Shown: positions 8,697-15,193 of the stretch, piece by piece | Numbering within the stretch: the first letter of the stretch is position 1 | Layout of the letters: every line of letters starts with the position of its first letter | Assembly (NCBI GenBank): GCA_028281105.1 | Contig: JANQKQ010000054.1 | Span: forward strand, 60,578-124,577 | DNA length: 64,000 nucleotides | Direction: 5' to 3' | Origin: Rhizobiaceae bacterium | GTDB lineage: Bacteria > Pseudomonadota > Alphaproteobacteria > Rhizobiales > Rhizobiaceae | Position numbers and translations under genes: made by a program | Notes under the pieces: generated by a model | Database searches by the model: none | Seen by the model: only the letters and a program-made list of their open reading frames with translations | What the model was told of the DNA's origin: nothing

Positions 8697-9596
8697 TTGA
8701 AGCACAACTTCCATTTCATTTCCGGGTTGCCACGCGCTGGGTCCACGCTTATTTCGGCGATTTTGTTGCAGAATCCACGGTTTCATGCCGGCATGACCAG
8801 CCCGATGGCGAATCTGTTCGAAGCGATTGTCGCGCAGGTATCCGCCGGGACGGAACTGTCGACCATGGTCAGCATCGCCCAACGCGAACGCATCTTGTCC
8901 GGCTTGTTCGACAGCTACTACCGCCAGCGGCCCGAGCCGGTCATCTTCGATACCAATCGATCGTGGACGGCCAACCTACCGGCGCTGACCACGCTTTTTC
9001 CCAAGGCGAGGATCATCTGCTGCGTGCGCAACGTGGCCTGGGTGATGGACTCGCTGGAGCGGCAGTTCCGGGCCAACGCGTTCGAGAACACCAAGCTGTT
9101 CACCTCGCCTGGCGAACGCTCGACCGTTTACACCCGGCTCGACGCGCTTGCCCACCCCAACCGCCTGGTGGGGTTTCCATGGCATGCCCTGAAAGAAGCA
9201 GTCTATTCCGATTTCGCCAGCCGGCTGGTGCTGGTCGACTATGACCTGCTGGTCAAGCGGCCCGCCGACGTGATGGAGTTGCTCTACCAATTCCTGGACG
9301 AGAAACCATTCGAACACGATTTCGACAACGTCGAATATGACGCGCCCGCGTTCGATAACCAACTCGGGCTCGACGGATTGCATCGGGTCCGCCGAAAGGT
9401 CGAGCCGCGCCCGCGCAAAAGCGTTCTGCCGCCCGACTTGTTCGAGCGCTTCTCCAAAATGGCGTTCTGGCAGGATATGCCAGACAGTCCGGCCTTCCGC
9501 ATCATGGAACAGCCTAAGGAGATGGCTCCAGAACGAGCTGATCTGGCGCAAGCAGGGCACAAATTCCACAGCGACGAAAATCAGAAATCCACATAA
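8697..9596 (+). CDS. sulfotransferase family protein
   Basis: A 299-residue P-loop sulfotransferase-like protein. The PAPS 5'-phosphosulfate loop GLPRAGSTLIS is at residues 10-20, and the 3'-phosphate motif IICCVRNVAWVMDS is near residue 105. Such enzymes transfer sulfate from PAPS to sugars, lipids or peptides; the acceptor here is unknown. The start is a TTG directly overlapping the stop of a 12-codon mini-ORF (ATG 8662, peptide MESSNFEIVELN), suggesting translational coupling; no ATG lies before the P-loop. The upstream DNA is AT-rich, unlike the chromosome around it, and the gene opens the accessory insert between rpiA and gph. Confidence 0.85.
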   Translation: MKHNFHFISGLPRAGSTLISAILLQNPRFHAGMTSPMANLFEAIVAQVSAGTELSTMVSIAQRERILSGLFDSYYRQRPEPVIFDTNRSWTANLPALTTLFPKARIICCVRNVAWVMDSLERQFRANAFENTKLFTSPGERSTVYTRLDALAHPNRLVGFPWHALKEAVYSDFASRLVLVDYDLLVKRPADVMELLYQFLDEKPFEHDFDNVEYDAPAFDNQLGLDGLHRVRRKVEPRPRKSVLPPDLFERFSKMAFWQDMPDSPAFRIMEQPKEMAPERADLAQAGHKFHSDENQKST

Positions 9597-9871
9597 TCAA
9601 CAGATTGATTCTCGTTAGGCAAAGCTCTTACCTTAGAGTAAGGCGTTACATATAGGTGATACTTTCCAGTATGTTATAATTTTGTTTTGACATTGAATTA
9701 TTCACACACAACATTTTTTTATCAGAATGAATTCATAATTTTCAAATATCAAATTTCTTCGTTGATTCTTTCTTTAAATACAACAAAAATTCAAATTCAT
9801 TTCGCCCATTTGCTCACGACAATTGATCGGCGTGGTGATTATCTGCTGGAATTGAAAAGCGGGAGAACAAG
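9597..9871. other. AT-rich intergenic region upstream of secreted-protein gene
   Basis: These 275 bases are strikingly AT-rich in an otherwise GC-rich window and hold no convincing gene. A small frame starting at 9687 translates to a hydrophobic, Ile/Asn/Thr-rich peptide, as expected from biased DNA, and is not called. A perfect TATAAT lies at 9675-9680 and a TTGACA at 9687-9692, so the region could carry the promoter of the gene starting at 9872, but no well-spaced pair of both elements was found. It marks foreign base composition inside the accessory insert. Confidence 0.6.
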
Positions 9872-10390
9872 ATGACGAGAAAAAGCAGGGAAAGTTCTAA
9901 TCTGACCAAACTTGTGCTGGTTGCTGGCGTGGCTGGGGCTGCGACCGCAGGCTCCGGAGCCATGGCGGGCCAGTCGCAATGCACATCCGGTATAAACACC
10001 GCCACCTGCAGCAATATGGGCACCTATGCAATGGATTGCGTGGTCAGCGGGTTCACCAACACCTCCGTGAGCTGGACCGTCGACGTTACCGGCAGCAACG
10101 GCAGCACGGTCACTCTGACCGGTTCGGGCGGATACATGAGCCCGATGACCGGCAACGGAGGGCAGATCAACGGGGCTTATACGGTCAATGCGGAGTTCAG
10201 CGCCGAGCTCAACGGCTTCAAAGCGCAGCCCGAAGTCATACGCAATGAGGCCGCGATCAATCCTCCCGGCAAAACCGACCACTCGGTGGTGACGCACATC
10301 ATGGGAGGAGAGGATGCCAACGACGGCGACTATCAGGATGTGGTTGTGAGTCTCGTGTGCGCTGCATCTGACGTGCCCGAAGCCAACTAG
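9872..10390 (+). CDS. secreted protein with EDxxDxDYxD calcium-type motif
   Basis: A 172-residue exported protein. A GGGAG ribosome site precedes the ATG; residues 1-33 form a signal peptide (basic head MTRKSR, Ala/Gly/Val core, cleavage likely after GAMA). The mature chain is Ser/Thr/Gly-rich and beta-like, with four Cys in the exported N-terminal part (positions 37, 46, 56) and at 163. Near the end is GGEDANDGDYQDVVVSLV (acidic loop at residues 147-156), closely like the calcium loop of LecB/PA-IIL lectins (EDGTDNDYND) and of DUF4114-type beta domains. Ligand Asn of LecB is Gln here. I infer a secreted calcium-binding, perhaps sugar-binding, protein. It converges on the thiaminase-lectin unit. 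Confidence 0.65.
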   Translation: MTRKSRESSNLTKLVLVAGVAGAATAGSGAMAGQSQCTSGINTATCSNMGTYAMDCVVSGFTNTSVSWTVDVTGSNGSTVTLTGSGGYMSPMTGNGGQINGAYTVNAEFSAELNGFKAQPEVIRNEAAINPPGKTDHSVVTHIMGGEDANDGDYQDVVVSLVCAASDVPEAN

Positions 10391-10442
10391 GATCAGGCAG
10401 GTCCGCCGGCGAGCGGGTCACGCCGACGGTGAGCATTGCCAG

Positions 10443-10476
10443 CGGGCGGGACTTGCGATCCCGCCCGTGTTTGTTT
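10443..10476 (+). terminator. Rho-independent terminator after the secreted EDxxDxDYxD protein
   Basis: A 9-bp GC-rich stem (CGGGCGGGA / TCCCGCCCG) with a 7-base loop is followed by the T-rich run TGTTTGTTT. It lies 53 bases after the stop of the plus-strand gene and separates it from the convergent lectin gene. The T-run is on the plus strand, so it mainly serves that gene. Confidence 0.75.
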
Positions 10477-10499
10477 GCGCACGTCGTGTTGAACCGTTG

Positions 10500-10907
10500 T
10501 CAGCCCACGAATTCGAACCACTGAACGGCCAGGTGGGTGTCGTTGTAGTCCTGGTCGGTGGCATCCTCGGAGATGAAATTGTAGGCAGAGTAGTAGGTGG
10601 TGGATCCCGACGAGATGGAATTCTGGTCCCACATGACGCTCTGCCACGAGGCGCCGGAGTTGATGCCGATATAGACCAGATAGTCGGTGGTGTTGAAAGC
10701 CGACGTCGAGAACGTGCCCTGCCCGTACTGATAGGGGCTGTGGCCGTCGGGGCTGGCGCCCGATGCCTCGAACACGACCTCGCCGGTCGATGTGGTGACC
10801 CTGACATATTGCTCGTCGGTGGCCTGGCACACCGTCGACCAGAAGACGGTCTTGCCGAGGGGAATGGTGATGGCGATGCCGTCGCCGGAAACGGGGCCGT
10901 TGCTCAT
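10500..10907 (-). CDS. LecB (PA-IIL)-like calcium-dependent lectin
   Basis: A 135-residue protein without a signal peptide. Residues 110-130 read YNFISEDATDQDYNDTHLAVQ, nearly the calcium loop of Pseudomonas LecB (LNF..GSEDGTDNDYND), with all loop ligands kept: E114, D118, D120, N122, D123. The N-terminal AITIPLGKTVFW parallels LecB VFTLPANTRF, and the chain ends in Gly, as LecB does where the terminal carboxylate reaches the partner's calcium; the tail is two residues longer here. LecB itself is 115 residues and binds fucose/mannose. The ATG overlaps the thiaminase stop as ATGA, so it is translationally coupled to that gene. Lectin function is inferred; sugar specificity is unknown. Confidence 0.72.
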   Translation of the reverse strand: MSNGPVSGDGIAITIPLGKTVFWSTVCQATDEQYVRVTTSTGEVVFEASGASPDGHSPYQYGQGTFSTSAFNTTDYLVYIGINSGASWQSVMWDQNSISSGSTTYYSAYNFISEDATDQDYNDTHLAVQWFEFVG

Positions 10908-12508
10908 TTTGACATACTCCTGGTCACTGCAAGTTCATGGAGGAATTGTGCCCGCGCCGATGCGCTCGCCCGGTTGAACGCCGGGTTGCGCGATTCACCT
11001 TCGGCCAGCTTGCACTCATAGGCCGGGTTGAGCGCCTTGAGCGCCTGGCAGGCGCCCTGGTGGATGTAGACCTGCCCGGTGGCATCCACATAGTTGGGGA
11101 ACGCGTTGGCTGCGGCCACGATCGGCGCCAACTGGCTGTAGATATGGTCGGCCTGGACCTGCGGCTGCTGGTAGAACGCCTGGGTGGCTACCGCCAGGTG
11201 CCGCGGCGGCGAGCCGGCCGGCAGGTCCTGGGAAAACGCGATGTAGTTGCGCATGTCGTTCGACACCATCATCGACGAGAATGCGGCCGCGTCCGACAGG
11301 CAGGGATCGGCCGAACAATTCGCCTTCGAGGTGACGAAGGCGTCGGTGTAGAGCATCGGCGACTGCGCCGCACCCCACAGCATCGGGGTCAGGTAGAGAT
11401 TGTCGACGTTGCCGCCGTATAGCTGGACGTAGAACGATTGTTCGGAGAAGCCCATGTAGGTGCTGGTCTGGCCCTCGGCCAGCAGCCTGGCCACCTGCCC
11501 GTCCGGCAGCGCCTTGTAGCCCGACTGGGTGATGCACTTGTTGTCGCCGCCGAACGCGCATTCGTTGGTGATCGAGTTGATGTTGTTGATCACCGTGGAG
11601 TTGATCGGCGCGGTGAGCGCATCGCCGACGTTGGCGAAGCCGAACTGCTGGGCATAGGAGAACAGATAGTCCGAGGTCAGCCCCCAGGAGCCCAGGAACA
11701 CGCCGGCGAGCTTGGGCCGGTTGGTGGTGAGCGCGTTCATGTAGGACAGCATCGCGCTCAGCGAATCGAGGTTCTGGATGGATGAGTCGAACGCGAACAG
11801 GAAGTTGGAGCACAGCCAGCTCGGCACGCCGTACGTCTGCCCGTTGTGGGTGACATTGGCGACGCCGGCCGGCCAGAAATCGCCAGCGTCAACGGTGACC
11901 GGGACCACCAGATCGTTCGACGCGATATAGGTCATGTAGAGCGTGTCGAGCTCCATCACGTCGAAGCCGCCTGCTCCCAGCAGCTGCGAGAGGCCGGTAT
12001 AGCTGTAGATGTTGATGTCGCCGTTGAGTACCGAATTCAGCATCACGTCGGGATTGGCGGCCTGATATTGCTGGATGACGTGTTGCATCATCTGATCGAA
12101 ATTGCCGTCCGGGTTGGAAGGCAGATACGGATAGAGCGCCACGTTGAGTACGCGGGTCTGGGCGCCCGTGTAGAAGATGTAGGCGTTGGGGCCTGTGGCG
12201 GTGACGTTCATCTGCCGGGTCTGCAGACCCTCGCAATTGACCCAGTTCATGGTCCCGTTCGGCACGGTCTCGCTGGGCCCGATCTGAAAGGTCTTGCCGG
12301 AAGCGATCTGGAACTGCCAGTCAAACGGCCATCCGGTGGATGTGGTGTAGCCATCGGCCGTGCAGCTGATTTCGGCGCCGCTTTGGTTGGTGATGACGAT
12401 GTTGCCCGCAAATCCAGGCTGGCTGTGCAAAACCAAGGCCAAGACCGAAAGCAAGCCGAGTTTCCCCAGCTTCTCAAAAGCACCGAAAAACGATCGGGAA
12501 AACCGCAT
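10904..12508 (-). CDS. secreted thiamine pyridinylase (thiaminase I)-like protein with extra N-terminal domain
   Basis: A 534-residue exported protein. Start 12508 is set by a GGAGGG site at 12512-12517 and by a signal peptide (cleavage near GFA-GN, residue 34); a frame opening at 12547 would lack this. From residue 121 it matches Paenibacillus thiaminase I: LNVALYPYLP, FDVMELDTLYM, NGQTYGVPSWLCSNFLF with the nucleophile position Cys233, YMGFSEQ with the general-base position Glu356, SPMLYTDAF with Tyr387/Asp389. Thiaminase I swaps the thiazole of thiamine for another base, destroying the vitamin. Residues 36-118 are an added beta-type domain with Cys49 and Cys92, which I do not recognise. 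The stop overlaps the lectin start. Thiaminase I is otherwise best known from Paenibacillus, Clostridium and Burkholderia. Confidence 0.82.
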   Translation of the reverse strand: MRFSRSFFGAFEKLGKLGLLSVLALVLHSQPGFAGNIVITNQSGAEISCTADGYTTSTGWPFDWQFQIASGKTFQIGPSETVPNGTMNWVNCEGLQTRQMNVTATGPNAYIFYTGAQTRVLNVALYPYLPSNPDGNFDQMMQHVIQQYQAANPDVMLNSVLNGDINIYSYTGLSQLLGAGGFDVMELDTLYMTYIASNDLVVPVTVDAGDFWPAGVANVTHNGQTYGVPSWLCSNFLFAFDSSIQNLDSLSAMLSYMNALTTNRPKLAGVFLGSWGLTSDYLFSYAQQFGFANVGDALTAPINSTVINNINSITNECAFGGDNKCITQSGYKALPDGQVARLLAEGQTSTYMGFSEQSFYVQLYGGNVDNLYLTPMLWGAAQSPMLYTDAFVTSKANCSADPCLSDAAAFSSMMVSNDMRNYIAFSQDLPAGSPPRHLAVATQAFYQQPQVQADHIYSQLAPIVAAANAFPNYVDATGQVYIHQGACQALKALNPAYECKLAEGESRNPAFNRASASARAQFLHELAVTRSMSK

Positions 12509-12801
12509 AATCCCTCCAAGACAAACCTGATTGAAATTATTCTTCATATTTTCTCAATCTAACGATAGTAAAAAATATATTAGATTCCAATCTTCGCTAT
12601 AATATTTCACATTTGTTTCACTTCATGTGGAAACGCGTTTGAAATTTTTGTATTGGTGAAAATTTGGGGCCTTATAAACTTTCACTACAGGTGTGCAGGT
12701 GGCGCTGAAGCTGCGGCCAAAGGCCATCCAACCTGTTGATCGCGCTGTTGGTTTCCCGCAAAAGCACTGCGCACCCTCTTCGCCGACGTCCAGGCTTGCC
12801 T
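12509..12801. other. AT-rich divergent regulatory region between thiaminase-like gene and gph
   Basis: A 293-base gap between divergently read genes. The half next to the thiaminase gene (about 12530-12690) is AT-rich and must carry its promoter; the half next to gph returns to GC-rich chromosomal composition, so the insert border probably lies near 12690-12720. No gene is seen. Inverted repeats at 12556-12593 are listed separately. Confidence 0.6.
12556..12593. promoter_or_regulatory. AATCT-type inverted repeats, possible operator
   Basis: The heptamer AATCTAA at 12556-12562 is matched by its complement TTAGATT at 12580-12586, 17 bases apart. The second arm overlaps another small inverted repeat, AGATT-CC-AATCT at 12582-12593. 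These lie 48 to 85 bases upstream of the thiaminase start. AT-rich DNA gives such repeats by chance, so a protein-binding role is only a suggestion. Confidence 0.3.
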
Positions 12802-13479
12802 ATGCCGACCAAACGCACCATCGTCTTCGATCTCGACGGCACGCTGGCCGATACCAACGCCGATCTCATCCCGGCACTCAATCGCACCACCGAAGCGTGC
12901 GGGCTTGCGCCGGTGCGGGTCGACGAGGTCGGTCATGTGGTCGGCAGCGGCGCGCGTGCCATGATCGAAAAGGCGTTTGCCTTACGCGGCCGCTCCGCAC
13001 CCGATCCCGAGGAGCTTGACCGTCTGTTCGTCCGTTTCGTCGAAGTGTACCGGGCTCACATCGCCGACCACACCACCCTGTATGACGGGGTGCTCACCGC
13101 GCTTGAGCGGTTGGAGGCGGATGGCTGGGTGCTCGCGGTGTGCACCAACAAGATGGAGGCGTTGTCGGTCGAACTGCTGGCCCGGCTTGGCGTGGCCGAC
13201 CGCTTCGCGGCCATCTGCGGCGGCGATACTTTCGCGGTCAAGAAGCCCGAGGCGGGTCATCTGACCGGCACCGTCGAACGTGCAGGCGGCGACCCGGCCT
13301 GCGCGGTCATGGTCGGCGATTCGCGCAACGATATCCTTGCCGCCCGCGCCGCCGCGATACCCGTGGTTGCGGTCGATTTCGGCTATTCCGACGTGCCGGT
13401 CGCCGAACTGAGCCCGGATCGGATAATCTCGCACTATGACCAGCTGGTCGAGATCGCCGTACAACTGTGCCGGGGCTGA
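12802..13479 (+). CDS. gph: HAD-superfamily phosphatase, phosphoglycolate phosphatase-like
   Basis: A 225-residue HAD hydrolase. Motif I is VFDLDGTLADT (nucleophile Asp and acid/base Asp), motif II is the VCTNK region, motif III KKPEAGH and motif IV MVGDSRNDI. The closest subgroup is phosphoglycolate phosphatase, which removes 2-phosphoglycolate formed in DNA repair or photorespiration-like chemistry; substrate specificity is not certain from motifs. I start at ATG 12802 (MPTKRTIVFDLDG), just ahead of motif I. In rhizobia gph usually neighbours rpiA; here the accessory insert separates them. Confidence 0.9.
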   Translation: MPTKRTIVFDLDGTLADTNADLIPALNRTTEACGLAPVRVDEVGHVVGSGARAMIEKAFALRGRSAPDPEELDRLFVRFVEVYRAHIADHTTLYDGVLTALERLEADGWVLAVCTNKMEALSVELLARLGVADRFAAICGGDTFAVKKPEAGHLTGTVERAGGDPACAVMVGDSRNDILAARAAAIPVVAVDFGYSDVPVAELSPDRIISHYDQLVEIAVQLCRG

Positions 13480-13563
13480 GTGGCCGCTTGGACGGGGCGG
13501 CGATAATGGCTACATAAGCTTCGGACCGGCGCGCGACGCCGGCGCACCAACGGATCGACTTCG

Positions 13564-15189
13564 ATGACCCAGACCGCCTCCCCCCAAACCAGCATGTTCC
13601 CGCTCGGCGACGACGACACGCCCTATCGCCTGCTGACCACCGACCACGTGTCGGCGGACCGGTTTCGTGGCGAGGATGTTCTGACGATCGAGGCCGAAGC
13701 GTTACGCATTCTCGCCGAACAGGCGTTCATCGACATCAACCACCTGTTGCGGCCCGGCCATCTGCGACAGCTGGCCCATATCCTGGAAGACCCCGAAGCG
13801 ACCGACAACGACCGTTTCGTCGCTTACGACCTGCTCAAGAACGCCAACATCGCCGCCGGGGGCGTCTTGCCCATGTGCCAAGACACCGGCACGGCGATCG
13901 TCATGGGCAAGAAGGGCCGCAACGTTTGGACCGACGGTTCCGACGAGGCGATGCTCGGCGCCGGCGTGCTCGACGCCTATGAGAAGAAGAACCTGCGCTA
14001 TTCCCAGCTTGCGCCGCTGTCGATGTTCGAGGAGACCAACACCAAGAACAACCTGCCGGCCCAGATCGAGCTCTACGCCGAAGGAACCGACGCCTACAAG
14101 TTCCTGTTCATCGCCAAGGGCGGCGGCTCGGCCAATAAGAGTTTCCTGTATCAGGGTACGCCATCCCTGCTGACCAAGGATCGCATGCTGGCCTTCCTGC
14201 AGGAAAAGATCCTGACTCTCGGTACTGCCGCCTGCCCGCCCTATCATCTGGCCGTGGTGATCGGCGGCACTTCGGCCGAGATGACGATGAAGACGGTCAA
14301 ACTGGCCTCGACCCGCTATCTAGACAGCCTGCCCACCACTGGTTCGGACCAGGGCCACGCCTTCCGCGATCTGGAGATGGAAGCGCAGATCCACAAGCTC
14401 ACCCAGTCGCTCGGCGTCGGCGCGCAGTTCGGCGGCAAATACTTCTGCCACGACGTGCGCGTCATCCGCCTGCCCCGCCACGGCGCCTCGCTGCCGATCG
14501 GTCTGGGCGTTTCGTGTTCTGCGGACCGGCAAGCGTTGGGCAAGATCACCAAGGATGGGGTGTTCCTGGAACAGCTAGAGACCGATCCTTCCAAGTACAT
14601 GCCGGAAGTCGATGAGGACGCGCTGTCTTCAAACATGGTCGACATCGACCTCACCCAGCCGATGCCCGACATTCTGGCGGCGCTCAGTGCCCATCCGATC
14701 CGCACCCGCCTGTCGCTGAATGGCCCGATGATCGTGGCTCGCGATCTGGCGCATGCGAAGATCCGCGCCCGACTGGAGGCCGGTGAGACGATGCCGGACT
14801 ATTTCAAGGACCATCCGGTCTACTATGCCGGCCCCGCCAAGACGCCCAAGGGATACGCGTCTGGCTCGTTCGGGCCGACCACCGCCGGGCGGATGGATTC
14901 CTATGTGGACCAGTTCCAGTCGTTCGGCGGATCGATGGTGATGCTGGCGAAAGGCAACCGCTCGCGGCAGGTGCGCGAAGCGTGCAAGCGCCATGGCGGC
15001 TTCTATCTGGGCTCGATCGGCGGTCCGGCCGCGCGCCTGGCGCTCGACTGTATCAAGAAGGTCGAGGTGCTCGAATATCCCGAGCTGGGCATGGAGGCGA
15101 TCTGGAAGATCGAAGTGGAGAACTTCCCCGCCTTCACCGTCATCGACGACAAGGGCAACGACTTCTTCCGGGAGTTGAACCTGGGCTAA
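13564..15189 (+). CDS. class I fumarate hydratase, iron-sulfur type
   Basis: A 541-residue class I fumarase (FumA/FumB type), an oxygen-sensitive [4Fe-4S] enzyme converting fumarate and malate in the TCA cycle. Cluster-ligand regions are visible: PMCQDTGTA near residue 104, [20 protein letters not shown] around 300, and the N-to-C fused beta domain with [12 protein letters not shown] and ending in [17 protein letters not shown]. Length equals the E. coli enzymes. Named fumA in some annotations. It stands alone and converges with the LysM/M23 gene 4 bases later. Confidence 0.96.
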   Translation: MTQTASPQTSMFPLGDDDTPYRLLTTDHVSADRFRGEDVLTIEAEALRILAEQAFIDINHLLRPGHLRQLAHILEDPEATDNDRFVAYDLLKNANIAAGGVLPMCQDTGTAIVMGKKGRNVWTDGSDEAMLGAGVLDAYEKKNLRYSQLAPLSMFEETNTKNNLPAQIELYAEGTDAYKFLFIAKGGGSANKSFLYQGTPSLLTKDRMLAFLQEKILTLGTAACPPYHLAVVIGGTSAEMTMKTVKLASTRYLDSLPTTGSDQGHAFRDLEMEAQIHKLTQSLGVGAQFGGKYFCHDVRVIRLPRHGASLPIGLGVSCSADRQALGKITKDGVFLEQLETDPSKYMPEVDEDALSSNMVDIDLTQPMPDILAALSAHPIRTRLSLNGPMIVARDLAHAKIRARLEAGETMPDYFKDHPVYYAGPAKTPKGYASGSFGPTTAGRMDSYVDQFQSFGGSMVMLAKGNRSRQVREACKRHGGFYLGSIGGPAARLALDCIKKVEVLEYPELGMEAIWKIEVENFPAFTVIDDKGNDFFRELNLG

Positions 15190-15193
15190 CGGG

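Noticed and set aside
9687..9875. 62-codon frame in the AT-rich leader of the secreted-protein gene
   Set aside because: Its Ile/Asn/Thr/Leu-rich product is what AT-rich DNA gives by chance; it overlaps the real start and has no ribosome site.
10904..12508. Reading the thiaminase-like protein as an ordinary ABC sugar-binding protein
   Set aside because: Thiaminase I shares that fold, but the Cys, Glu and Tyr/Asp active-site positions and the YPY and WLCSN blocks fit thiaminase and no transporter genes are nearby.
8505..12801. The accessory insert as a prophage, integron or toxin-antitoxin island
   Set aside because: No integrase, phage structural gene, antitoxin-sized partner or attachment duplication was seen.
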